From JBFXCS01 sp050181915 (GTDB lineage: Bacteria > Actinomycetota > Thermoleophilia > Miltoncostaeales > Miltoncostaeaceae), in assembly GCA_050181915.1 (NCBI GenBank), contig JBFXCS010000001.1, forward strand, positions 930,001 to 994,000: a stretch of DNA of 64,000 bases, read 5' to 3'. Made by a program: the position numbers and the translations under genes. The number at the start of each line of letters is the position of its first letter. Position 1 is the stretch's first letter. Of the stretch, positions 8,155 to 15,024 are shown in pieces. The notes beneath the pieces are model-generated. The model worked only from the letters and a program-made list of their open reading frames with translations. It had not been told where the DNA came from and searched no databases.

Positions 8155-8240
8155 TACTCGACCCTGCCGATCAGCCAGACGGCGGCGAAGAAGAGGCCGA
8201 AGGCGGCGACCGCGATGGCGATCGATGCGATGTCACCCAT
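8154..8240 (-). CDS. 28-residue hydrophobic leader protein ahead of kdpF
   Basis: 28 aa, almost entirely one predicted transmembrane helix (about residues 5-24) ending in GRVE. The ATG has TAGCGT 7 nt upstream, making it the first start codon of the operon and probably leaderless. Its stop overlaps the kdpF start by one base. The perfect coupling and membrane character argue it is translated. It could be a second small Kdp subunit or a leader whose translation sets kdpF expression. I recall similar unnamed mini-ORFs ahead of kdpF in other high-GC bacteria, but this needs a search. Confidence 0.6.
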   Translation of the reverse strand: MGDIASIAIAVAAFGLFFAAVWLIGRVE

Positions 8241-8247
8241 GAGCCGG

Positions 8248-8312
8248 ACGCTAGGCCCGGCCCCGTCAACGCCGTCTCAAGGCGCCCGCCGCCGGCCTAA
8301 AGATCGCGTCAA
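8248..8312 (-). promoter_or_regulatory. Candidate kdp promoter with TTGA direct repeats (possible KdpE sites)
   Basis: On the minus strand, TAGCGT (8248-8253) lies 7 nt before the first ATG of the operon. Where a -35 box would be are TTGACG (8264-8269) and TTGAGA (8275-8280), with TTGA cores 11 bp apart. A third TTGA sits at 8309-8312, 32 bp (three turns) further. Direct half-sites at 10-11 bp spacing overlapping -35 are typical for OmpR/KdpE-class activators. Assignment to KdpE is inference. Confidence 0.4.
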
Positions 8313-8361
8313 GGCGGCATTCCCCCTACGAAGGTGGAGGCGATCCGCCGCCGCGGCGGGT

Positions 8362-9408
8362 TCAGCGGACGGCGGTCTTCCGGATCAGCAGGCCGAAGGG
8401 CGTGGACCGGCCCAGGGCCCTCACCGTCAGCCGGCAGGTGCCAGGGGCGACCCGGGGAGCGACCAGCGTGGCGGCGCGGCGCGGCGCGGCGGTGATCGAT
8501 CGGGCCCGCGCCATCCCGGGGCAGCGCAGCGTGGCGCGCACGAGGCCGCGCCGCACGCCGCCCAGGCGGACGGAGACGCGTCGCGTGGCGGCGACCGGGA
8601 AGGCGATGCCGGTATGGCCCCGGTCGGCGAGGCGGCCGACGACGCGGAAGCGGCTGCGGGCGAAGGCCCCCGACGGCACCGGCTCCGTGCCGGTGGCGGG
8701 CGGCGTCGCGACGGGCTGGGACGCACCCGGGGGCTGCGGCGGCGACACCGTTCCCGGCCCGGTCGCGGGCGGCGTGACGGGAGCGTCGCCGAGGTCGGCC
8801 CGGATGGCCTGCTGCACCGCGGCCGGCGGGGCGCCCAGCCAGCCGATCAGGCCGCCGTACTGCGGCAGGTTCGTCGCCGTGAAGTCCTCGGCGAAGATCT
8901 CCGCGATCGAGCGGTCCCAGCCCTTGCCGTAGTCCCACGCCACCTCGCCCGCGGCGAGCAGCGCCGCGATGTTGCGCGCCCTCCACCATCCGGCGGTGCC
9001 GTCCAGGCCGGGCGCGCCGGCGATGTGCGGGTGGACGTTGTCAACGTGATGGCCGTACTCGTGCACGAGGGCCGCGCCGACCCGCTCGGGGGGAAGGTCG
9101 GGGACGAACATCACCGCGCCGCCCCGCGAGCTCCATCGGTAGCAGGCCGCCGCGCCCGCTCCGCATTCGGTCGCGATCCGGGCCTGCGGCACGATCGTCA
9201 CGGTGACCGAGCTGATCTCGGCTCCGTGCAGAGTCCGGTCGAGGATCGCCGCATAGCCGGCGACGTCGGCCCCGGGCGCCTGGACGTCGAAGGTGATGGT
9301 GCGGCCCTGGGAGTCGTGGGCCGTCTCGATCGCGGCGGTCGCGGGCGCGGCGGCGGCCGTGAGGAGCAGCGCGAGCGCCGCCGCCGGGCGGAGGGGGGCA
9401 CGTTCCAC
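8362..9408 (-). CDS. Secreted putative zinc metallopeptidase
   Basis: 348 aa from a GTG chosen because a clear signal peptide follows (Arg then an Ala/Leu-rich core, cleavage near PATA-AIE). The centre has the zincin motif LVHEYGHHVD (HExxH), with SIAEIFAEDF about 70 residues later as a possible third-ligand glutamate helix. Two cysteines (ECGAGAAAC) could form a disulfide. A Pro/Thr-rich linker leads to a C-terminal beta-rich domain with further cysteines (TLRCPG, APGTCRL). It is probably extracellular or wall-associated. The substrate is unknown. It lies between the kdp operon and its regulators with no evident functional link. Confidence 0.75.
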   Translation of the reverse strand: MERAPLRPAAALALLLTAAAAPATAAIETAHDSQGRTITFDVQAPGADVAGYAAILDRTLHGAEISSVTVTIVPQARIATECGAGAAACYRWSSRGGAVMFVPDLPPERVGAALVHEYGHHVDNVHPHIAGAPGLDGTAGWWRARNIAALLAAGEVAWDYGKGWDRSIAEIFAEDFTATNLPQYGGLIGWLGAPPAAVQQAIRADLGDAPVTPPATGPGTVSPPQPPGASQPVATPPATGTEPVPSGAFARSRFRVVGRLADRGHTGIAFPVAATRRVSVRLGGVRRGLVRATLRCPGMARARSITAAPRRAATLVAPRVAPGTCRLTVRALGRSTPFGLLIRKTAVR

Positions 9409-9493
9409 GGGGATGAACCCTGCCCGTCCCGCCGGCGCGCGCCCATCATGGGTTTGTGAGCGTTTCGGACGGTCTTCGTAAGCGGAGAGGACC

Positions 9494-9823
9494 TCAGCGC
9501 CCTCCGAAGAGCTCCTCCACCAGGGCGCGGGCGCTCTCCGGGGCCCGCGCCTCCAGCCGCATCCCGTCCGCGTCGATGGCGAGCCGGAACGCGAAGAACG
9601 GGCAGCAGGCGACCTCGGCGGCGGCCAGCGCCGTGGCCTCCGGCGCCGATGCGGACGGCAGCGCGAACGCCAGCCCGCCCTCGACCGGCTCGGCGATCGC
9701 ATCGCCCACGAGCGCGTGCCAGCGCCGGGCCCGCTCGCGGCGGTCGTCCGCCGTCAGCGAGCAGGCGATCGGCATGGCCGCACCGGCGGCGGTCTCGCCG
9801 AGGGGTCGTCGAACGTGCGGCAT
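9494..9823 (-). CDS. Small conserved protein with VACCPFFAFRL motif
   Basis: 109 aa. The core contains a cysteine pair in the segment AAAEVACCPFFAFRL, preceded by a helical ACSLTADDRRERARRW segment that has another cysteine. From memory, proteins with an E-C-C-P-F-F-x-F signature of this size are found near heavy-metal (MerR/arsenic) genes in actinobacteria. No such neighbour is present here, and the function is unknown. TACCAT lies 6 nt before the ATG with no Shine-Dalgarno. The Cys-Cys pair could bind a metal. Confidence 0.7.
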   Translation of the reverse strand: MPHVRRPLGETAAGAAMPIACSLTADDRRERARRWHALVGDAIAEPVEGGLAFALPSASAPEATALAAAEVACCPFFAFRLAIDADGMRLEARAPESARALVEELFGGR

Positions 9824-9829
9824 CGGGCA

Positions 9830-9835
9830 ATGGTA
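9830..9835 (-). promoter_or_regulatory. Candidate -10 element, leaderless start
   Basis: TACCAT ends 6 nt before the ATG of the CCPF-motif gene; no Shine-Dalgarno is seen. Confidence 0.4.
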
Positions 9836-9880
9836 GGCCCACGGCCCGCGGCGGCGCCCGGAGGATCCCGGGGGCGGCGC

Positions 9881-10564
9881 CTACGACCTGAGCCGGTAGC
9901 CGACCCCCGTGTCCGTGACGAGGTGGCGCGGCCGGCCGGGGTCGGCCTCCAGCTTCCGCCTCAGGTTCCCCATGTAGACCCTCAGGTAATGGGTCTCGTC
10001 CCCGTAGCCCGGACCCCACACCGCCGAGAGCAGCGCCCGGTGGGTGATGACCCGCCCCGGGTGGCGCGCCAGCTCGGCCAGCAGCCCGTACTCGTGCGGC
10101 GTGAGGTGCACCGCCCGCCCCGCCCGCGTCACCTCGCGCAGCGCGAGGTCGACCTCGACGTCGCCGAAGCGCACGACGGGCGCCTCCCCCGCGGGCGCCG
10201 CGGAGCGCCGCATCGCCGCGCGCAGCCGCGCCAGCAGCTCGCCCACCGCGTACGGCTTGGTCACGTAGTCGTCGGCGCCCGCGTCGAGGGCGGCGATCTT
10301 CTCGTCCTCGGCGTCGACCGCCGACACCACGACGACGGGCGCCTGCGACCACTCCCGCAGGCGGCGGCAGACCTCCACGCCGTCCAGATCCGGCAGGCGC
10401 AGGTCGAGCACGACCGCCTCGTGGCGGCGCAGCGCCGCGGCCCGCAGCGCGGCGGCCGCGGTGGATGCGCCGGTCACCTCGTAGCCGGCCGCCTCGAGGG
10501 CCGCGGAGAGCGCCCGCAGAACCTGCGGCTCGTCGTCGACGACCAGCACGCGTCCGCCCCCCAT
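9881..10564 (-). CDS. kdpE: KdpE-type response regulator
   Basis: 227 aa from ATG (a GTG one codon earlier is also possible). The receiver domain at residues 1-118 has the acidic pair in VLVVDDEP, the phosphoacceptor Asp in VVLDLRLPDLDG and the KP pair in DYVTKPYAVGEL. The OmpR/PhoB winged helix at about 130-226 ends with LVTDTGVGYRLRS, and YLRVYMGNLRRKLE is the recognition helix region typical of KdpE. It overlaps the stop of the sensor kinase (TGATG), so both are made from one mRNA. The likely target is the kdp promoter 1.6 kb downstream. Confidence 0.92.
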   Translation of the reverse strand: MGGGRVLVVDDEPQVLRALSAALEAAGYEVTGASTAAAALRAAALRRHEAVVLDLRLPDLDGVEVCRRLREWSQAPVVVVSAVDAEDEKIAALDAGADDYVTKPYAVGELLARLRAAMRRSAAPAGEAPVVRFGDVEVDLALREVTRAGRAVHLTPHEYGLLAELARHPGRVITHRALLSAVWGPGYGDETHYLRVYMGNLRRKLEADPGRPRHLVTDTGVGYRLRS

Positions 10565-11967
10565 CACGCCACCTGCGGCACCGGCGCCAGGCCGAGCGAG
10601 AAGACGAAGGCGGTGCGGCCGCCGTCGCGCTCCACCCGCAGCGACCCGCCCTGCGCCTCGGCCAGGCCCCGTGCCAGCGCCAGGCCGACGCCCGTGCCGC
10701 CGGTGCCCGGTCCGGCCACGAACGGGTCGAACAGGCGGTCGAGCAGCGCCGGATCCACGCCGGCGCCGCCGTCCGACACCACCAGCTCCAGCGCCGCCCC
10801 CGCGACCCGGGCATCGACGCGGACCGGCGGCGCGCCGTGGCGCAGCGCGTTGTGGACGAGGTTCACCAGCACCCGCTCGCTCAGCACGGCGTCGGCGCGC
10901 ACCAGCGCCCCGCGCGGATCGACCGTCGTCTCAACGACGAGCCCCTCGGGCAGGGGCTCCGCGGCCTCCAGGGCGCCCGCGATCATCTCCCCGGGATCGC
11001 ACCAGTCGAGGTGTGCCTCGAGCGCGCCGGCCTCGAGGCGCGACAGGTCGAGCAGGTTCGCGACCAGCCGGTCGAGGCGGCCGGTCTCCTCGGCCAGGGC
11101 CGCCGCCAGCGGCCCGGCGGCGGCCGGCCCGGGATTCTCGGCGAGGGCGTGGGCCGCCGTGCGGATCGCGGTCAGCGGGGTGCGGAACTCGTGCGACACC
11201 GAGCGCAGCAGGGCCGTCTTCAGCTCGCCGCTGCGGCGCAGGCCCTCGGCGCTCATCGCCCCCTCGATCAGCCGGCCGCGCTCGACGGCCATCGCCACCA
11301 GGCCCGCGGCGGCCTCCACGAACGCGATCCGCGCCCAGCGCCCGCCGCCGTCCGGCAGCGCCCGGCCGACCTCCAGGATGCCCACCGGCGCGCCCGCCGC
11401 CACGAGCGGCACCGCGAAGCCCTCCGCGGCGGGGGCCAGGCGGGCCGCCCGTCCGCCCGGCCCGCCGGCCGGCGAGAGGTCGATCGCGCAGCGCTCGACC
11501 CCCAGCGCCCGGGCCGCGGCATCCGCCACCCGCGGCCCGGGCGCGCCCGGGCCGATCTGGGCGAGCACCGTCTCGGCCAGGCCCGTGAGCAGCTCCGCGT
11601 CGCGGCGCCGCTCCTCGCTCTCGCGCCGCCGGTCGCGATAGCCGGAGCCCAGGCGGCTGGTGATGAGGGCCGTCGCGGCGAAGACGCCGAACGCCACCCA
11701 GTTGCGCGTGTCGCCGATCGTGAGCGTCTGGGTCGGCGGCAGGAAGAACCAATTGAAGGCGGCCACCGAGGCCGCGCCCGTCGCGAGCCCGGCGAGGGTG
11801 CCGAAGCCCCCGCTCACCGCCAGCACCAGCAGCTGGTAGAGCACGGCCATCGACAGCACCTCCACGTGGCCGCGCATCAGGTGGATGGCGACGGTCACGA
11901 GCACCACGCCGACCAGGCCCAGCCCCAGGCCCGTCCACCGTCCCCCGAGCAGTCGCCGCGTGCGCAT
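10564..11967 (-). CDS. KdpD-like sensor histidine kinase lacking the N-terminal KdpD domain
   Basis: 467 aa. Four hydrophobic helices at about residues 10-105 form a DUF4118-type KdpD membrane domain (the loop NWFFLPPTQTLTIGD is characteristic). A GAF-like region at about 125-230 follows, then HisKA with the phosphoacceptor in SVSHEFRTPLTAIR, and HATPase_c with NLVHNALRHG, SDGGAGVDP and GTGVGLAL. This is the C-terminal half of a classical KdpD. The N-terminal half is a separate protein in the kdp operon (2360-3472). The ATG is preceded by TACCGT at 7 nt, so it is probably leaderless. It forms a coupled pair with kdpE. Confidence 0.92.
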   Translation of the reverse strand: MRTRRLLGGRWTGLGLGLVGVVLVTVAIHLMRGHVEVLSMAVLYQLLVLAVSGGFGTLAGLATGAASVAAFNWFFLPPTQTLTIGDTRNWVAFGVFAATALITSRLGSGYRDRRRESEERRRDAELLTGLAETVLAQIGPGAPGPRVADAAARALGVERCAIDLSPAGGPGGRAARLAPAAEGFAVPLVAAGAPVGILEVGRALPDGGGRWARIAFVEAAAGLVAMAVERGRLIEGAMSAEGLRRSGELKTALLRSVSHEFRTPLTAIRTAAHALAENPGPAAAGPLAAALAEETGRLDRLVANLLDLSRLEAGALEAHLDWCDPGEMIAGALEAAEPLPEGLVVETTVDPRGALVRADAVLSERVLVNLVHNALRHGAPPVRVDARVAGAALELVVSDGGAGVDPALLDRLFDPFVAGPGTGGTGVGLALARGLAEAQGGSLRVERDGGRTAFVFSLGLAPVPQVA

Positions 11968-11974
11968 CGGCCTC

Positions 11975-11980
11975 ACGGTA
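11975..11980 (-). promoter_or_regulatory. Candidate -10 element for the kinase-kdpE pair
   Basis: TACCGT ends 7 nt before the kinase ATG; back to back with the plus-strand element at 11994. Confidence 0.4.
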
Positions 11981-11993
11981 GCGCCCGGCGCGG

Positions 11994-11999
11994 TACCCT
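11994..11999 (+). promoter_or_regulatory. Candidate -10 element, leaderless start of the 12007 gene
   Basis: TACCCT ends 7 nt before the GTG at 12007 with no Shine-Dalgarno in between. Confidence 0.4.
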
Positions 12000-12006
12000 T
12001 ACCCCG

Positions 12007-12318
12007 GTGCCCAACTCGGTCCACTACGTGACGCTGCCCGGCGAGGCCGAGGCGCCGATCCGCATCTTCGTGAACGGCGAGCAGCGCGAGGAGGGCCAGG
12101 GCTTCGTGGTGGACGGCCGGCGGCTGCGCTTCGAGCCGCCCCTGCGCGCCCAGCCGAAGCTGGGGCTGCGCCAGCGCACCATGCTCGCGATGGGCATCGG
12201 GGTCTACGGCGATCTGAAGGGCGACACCCTCGACATCCAGTACCAGGTGGGCAACGCCACCCGCATCCTCACGGTGAAGCTGGAGCCGACTCCCCCCGAG
12301 GGCCCCCGGCAAGGCTGA
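12007..12318 (+). CDS. Conserved hypothetical protein, beta-rich
   Basis: 103 aa from GTG. No signal peptide or membrane helix. The sequence alternates short hydrophobic strands and turns (APIRIFVNGEQRE, FVVDGRRLRFEPPL, LDIQYQVGNATRILTVKLEP), suggesting a small beta-barrel or sandwich; the family is not recognised. It is divergent from the KdpD-like kinase (39 bp between starts). Its last 50 bp overlap the 3' end of the convergent epimerase gene; both frames look genuine by codon third-position GC. Confidence 0.6.
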   Translation: MPNSVHYVTLPGEAEAPIRIFVNGEQREEGQGFVVDGRRLRFEPPLRAQPKLGLRQRTMLAMGIGVYGDLKGDTLDIQYQVGNATRILTVKLEPTPPEGPRQG

Positions 12319-13159
12319 CCAGGTCGCGGCGCCACCGGTCGCGGGGCGCCCACCCGCGCTCGGCCAGACGCCCGGTGCGGATCGACAGCGGAGCGGCGAG
12401 GGCCCGGCTCATCGCGCCCCCCAGGGCGAGCGCGGCCAGGCCGGGCGGGGCGTGGTCGGGGTACGGATGGCCCGGCACCGCGCAGATGGCGCCCACCACC
12501 TCGGCCTGCGTGGGGATCTCCTCCTCCGCCGCCGTGTAGACGCCGGGGGGCGCGGCCGCCGCCGCCAGCAGGGCCTCTGCCGCGTCACCGGCCGACAGCA
12601 GCGCCCACGGGTTGTCGCCGTCGCCCACGATGCGGTACCGGCGGGCGCGCAGGCCGTCGATCAGGTCGCTGACCAGGCCGCTCTCGCCGTAGATCCACGG
12701 CAGGCGCACCACCCTGGTCGCCGGGCCCGCCAGCTCCGCCTCCGCGGCCAGGGCCGCGCGGGCCAGCAGGGGTCCGCCGGGGGCCGGATCGCCGTCGCAG
12801 GCCGGAGGGGTCGCGGCGCCGTAGACCAGGCCGGTCGAGGCGACGACCACCGGGCGGCCCTCGGCGAGGCGGGCCAGGGCCCGCGCGCCCGCGGCGGCCC
12901 GGCGCGCGCGGCGGCGCGCCCCCACGGCGCGCAGCGGCGGATCGAGGCGCGGCAGCCCCAGGTGGAGGATCAGGTCGGCCTCGGCGGCCTCCGCGCTCCA
13001 GTTGCCGATGTTCTCGATGTCGGTGTGGAGCGCCTCGGCGCCCGCCTCGCGCAGCGCGCGCTCGGCCGTGAGGGTGCGCGCCGTCGCCAGGACGCGCGCG
13101 CCGCCGGCGACCAGGCGCGCGACCAGCGCCCGCCCCACCAGCCCGGTGCCGCCCACCAC
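12269..13159 (-). CDS. NAD(P)-dependent epimerase/dehydratase-like SDR protein
   Basis: 296 aa from the first GTG. An extended SDR: the glycine motif VVGGTGLVGRALVARL is at the N-terminus, YGAATPP resembles a degenerate active-site segment and GDGDNPWALLSAGDAAEALLAA is the substrate-domain signature. The usual YxxxK pair is not evident, so catalysis is uncertain. Starting at this GTG cuts into the first beta-strand (TALVVGG). The frame is open upstream to a CTG at 13195 overlapping the carrier gene stop as CTGA, adding 12 residues; that may be the true start. It is the third gene of the riboswitch operon and may be only passively co-transcribed. Confidence 0.8.
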   Translation of the reverse strand: MVGGTGLVGRALVARLVAGGARVLATARTLTAERALREAGAEALHTDIENIGNWSAEAAEADLILHLGLPRLDPPLRAVGARRRARRAAAGARALARLAEGRPVVVASTGLVYGAATPPACDGDPAPGGPLLARAALAAEAELAGPATRVVRLPWIYGESGLVSDLIDGLRARRYRIVGDGDNPWALLSAGDAAEALLAAAAAPPGVYTAAEEEIPTQAEVVGAICAVPGHPYPDHAPPGLAALALGGAMSRALAAPLSIRTGRLAERGWAPRDRWRRDLVSLAGGPRGESAPASP

Positions 13160-13191
13160 GAGGGCGGTGCCGGGCGCGCTCCCCGTCGTGC

Positions 13192-13467
13192 TCAGCCGCC
13201 CGCGACGGCCGGCAGGATCGTGACCTCCTGGCCGTCGGCGACCGCCGTCTCGATGCCCTCGGCGAAGCGCACGTCCTCGCCGGCGACGAACACGTTGACG
13301 AAGCGGCGCAGCGCCCCGTCCTCCTCCACCACCCGGTCGCGGAAGCCCGAGTGCCGGGCGTCGAGCTGGTCGATCAGCTGGCGCACGGTGCCGGGCTCCA
13401 GCTCGACGGCGGAGGCTCCCCCCACGACGGGGCGCAGGGGCGCGGGGATGCGGACGGTCACGGACAT
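13192..13467 (-). CDS. MoaD/ThiS/CysO-family sulfur carrier protein
   Basis: 91 aa, beta-grasp (ubiquitin-like) fold: VTVRIPAPLRPVVGG start, NVFVAGEDVRF, DGQEVTILPAVAGG end. The C-terminal Gly-Gly is the residue pair that is adenylated and turned into a thiocarboxylate in MoaD, ThiS and CysO. AAGGAGA precedes the ATG. It lies 29 bp after the threonine-synthase-like gene and under the same SAM riboswitch. By analogy with CysO/CysM and with HcyS, it probably delivers sulfide to the PLP enzyme next to it. The activating E1-like enzyme is not in this window. Confidence 0.9.
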   Translation of the reverse strand: MSVTVRIPAPLRPVVGGASAVELEPGTVRQLIDQLDARHSGFRDRVVEEDGALRRFVNVFVAGEDVRFAEGIETAVADGQEVTILPAVAGG

Positions 13468-13496
13468 CGGTCGGGTTCTCCTTGGGCTGTTCTGCG

Positions 13497-14747
13497 TCAG
13501 GCGATCAGGCGGGCGTCGCCCACCGCGGCCTCGAAGCTGGTGAAGGTCGCCGCGATGGGGTGGCGCTCCACCCGCGACGCCACGGCGTCGAGGGTCTTGA
13601 GGCCGTCCCCGGTGATGAAGAGCACGACCCGCTCGTCGGGGTCGATGCGCCCGGCGCGGGCCAGCTTCGCGAGCGTCGCGGTGGTGACGCCGCCGGCCGT
13701 CTCGGTGAAGATGCCGGTGGTGGTGGCGAGCAGCTCGATGCCCTCCACGATCTCCTGCTCGGTGACCGCGGTGACGGCCCCGTCGGTGGAGCGGGCGACG
13801 TCGAGCGCGAAGATGCCGTCGGCCGGGTTGCCGATGGCCAGGCTCTTCGCGATCGTGTCCGGCCGCACCGGCGAGACGAAGTCGAGGCCGGCGTCGTAGG
13901 CGGCCGCGACCGGGCCGCAGCCGGCGGCCTGGGCGCCGTTCTGCACCGGTGGCGCGCCCTCGACCAGGCCGGTCTCGAGCAGATCGCGGAAGCCACGGTG
14001 GATCTTGGTGTACAGCGACCCCGACGCGATCGGGATGACGCAGCGGTCGGGGAGGCTCCATCCCAGCTGCTCGGCGACCTCGTACGCCAGGGTCTTGGAC
14101 CCCTCGCTGTAGTAGGGCCGGACGTTGACGTTCACGAAGGCCCAGGGACGCTCGGACGCCACCTCCATGCACAGGCGGTTCACGTCGTCGTAGGTGCCGT
14201 CCACGGCCAGCAGCGTCGTGCCGTACACGCCGGTCGCGATGATCTTCTGCTCCTCGAGATCGGCCGGCACGAACACGTAGCTCTCGAGACCACGGGCGGC
14301 GGCGTGGGCGGCGACCGAGTTCGCCAGGTTGCCGGTGGAGGCGCAGGCCACCACCTGGAAGCCCAGCTGCGTCGCCTTCTCGAGCGCCACCGAGACCACC
14401 CGGTCCTTGAAGCTGTGCGTCGGGTTCGCGGTGTCGTTCTTCACCCAGACGTCCCGCAGCCCGAGGGCCGCGGCCAGCCGCGGCGCGCGCACCAGGGGGG
14501 TCATGCCGGTGGGCAGGCCCACCCCGGCGTCGGCGGGGGCGCACGGCAGGAAGTCGCGGTAGCGCCAGATCGACTGCGGCCCGGCCGCGATGCTCTCGCG
14601 GCTCACCCGCGAGGCCACGAGATCCATGTCGTAGACGACCTCGAGCGGCCCGAAGCAGTACTCGCACACGTACGCCGCCGTGAGCTCGGCGGTCCGCTCG
14701 CATTCCTTACATCGCAGCGCGGTCGCCGCGGTCTGGAATTCCGTCAC
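13497..14747 (-). CDS. Threonine-synthase-family PLP enzyme, possible carrier-dependent homocysteine synthase
   Basis: 416 aa from the GTG behind GGGAGGGG. An N-terminal zinc-ribbon-like cluster (CKEC ... CEYC, about residues 10-30) is followed by a fold-type II PLP domain with the lysine in NPTHSFKDRVVSVAL and the phosphate loop STGNLANS. By family it would be threonine synthase (O-phosphohomoserine to threonine). Two things argue for a sulfur role: a S-box riboswitch and transcription terminator precede it, and a MoaD-like sulfur carrier gene follows. I recall a Streptomyces threonine synthase homologue (MetM) that makes homocysteine from O-phosphohomoserine with a carrier (MetO); this pair fits that picture. 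Ordinary threonine synthase remains possible. Confidence 0.85.
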   Translation of the reverse strand: MTEFQTAATALRCKECERTAELTAAYVCEYCFGPLEVVYDMDLVASRVSRESIAAGPQSIWRYRDFLPCAPADAGVGLPTGMTPLVRAPRLAAALGLRDVWVKNDTANPTHSFKDRVVSVALEKATQLGFQVVACASTGNLANSVAAHAAARGLESYVFVPADLEEQKIIATGVYGTTLLAVDGTYDDVNRLCMEVASERPWAFVNVNVRPYYSEGSKTLAYEVAEQLGWSLPDRCVIPIASGSLYTKIHRGFRDLLETGLVEGAPPVQNGAQAAGCGPVAAAYDAGLDFVSPVRPDTIAKSLAIGNPADGIFALDVARSTDGAVTAVTEQEIVEGIELLATTTGIFTETAGGVTTATLAKLARAGRIDPDERVVLFITGDGLKTLDAVASRVERHPIAATFTSFEAAVGDARLIA

Positions 14748-14782
14748 GACCCCTCCCGGTCCATGATCTGCGCCAATGAAAA

Positions 14783-14809
14783 AGCCCTCTGCCGGGAGGG
14801 GCGAGGGCT
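14783..14809 (-). terminator. Intrinsic terminator of the SAM riboswitch
   Basis: On the minus strand AGCCCTC (14809-14803) pairs with GAGGGCT (14789-14783), followed by a run of five T. It lies between the aptamer and the start codon, 36 nt before GTG, so SAM binding probably causes premature termination. Confidence 0.85.
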
Positions 14810-14837
14810 CGGACCGGCCGTGGGGCCGTCGTGACTC

Positions 14838-14941
14838 CCGCATCTCCCAGGCGACGTTCGCCTGATGGAATTGGCACCTGGCGCTCTCACGCTGGTTGCC
14901 GCGGCTTCACAGGGCCATTCCCTCCACCGCTCTCGATGCGC
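14838..14941 (-). ncRNA. SAM-I (S-box) riboswitch aptamer
   Basis: Read on the minus strand, the conserved S-box elements follow in order: P1 5' strand CGCATC (14940-14935), GAGAGCGGTGGAGGGAATGG, CCCTGTGAAGCC, GCGGCAACC, GGTGCCAATTCC, and the P1 3' strand GATGCG (14844-14839). The core K-turn and the SAM-binding GGTGCCAAT box are near consensus. A promoter ends about 7 bp upstream and an intrinsic terminator follows, giving a complete transcriptional OFF switch for the three genes downstream. S-boxes nearly always control methionine, homocysteine or SAM genes. Confidence 0.92.
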
Positions 14942-14946
14942 GCCGC

Positions 14947-14976
14947 AGTATAGGGACCCTCCCGGATGAGCGTCAA
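14947..14976 (-). promoter_or_regulatory. Sigma-70-type promoter for the riboswitch operon
   Basis: TTGACG (14976-14971) and TATACT (14952-14947) on the minus strand are separated by 18 bp. The predicted start point is about 14940, exactly where the aptamer begins. This is the best -35/-10 pair seen in the window. Confidence 0.85.
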
Positions 14977-15024
14977 CGGCCGTAACCCGACTCGGCCGGA
15001 CAGGTCGATACCATGCGCCGAGGC

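Noticed and set aside
14838..14941. SAM-IV or another SAM riboswitch class
   Set aside because: The order of conserved blocks, the GGTGCCAATTCC box and the closing P1 pairing follow SAM-I.
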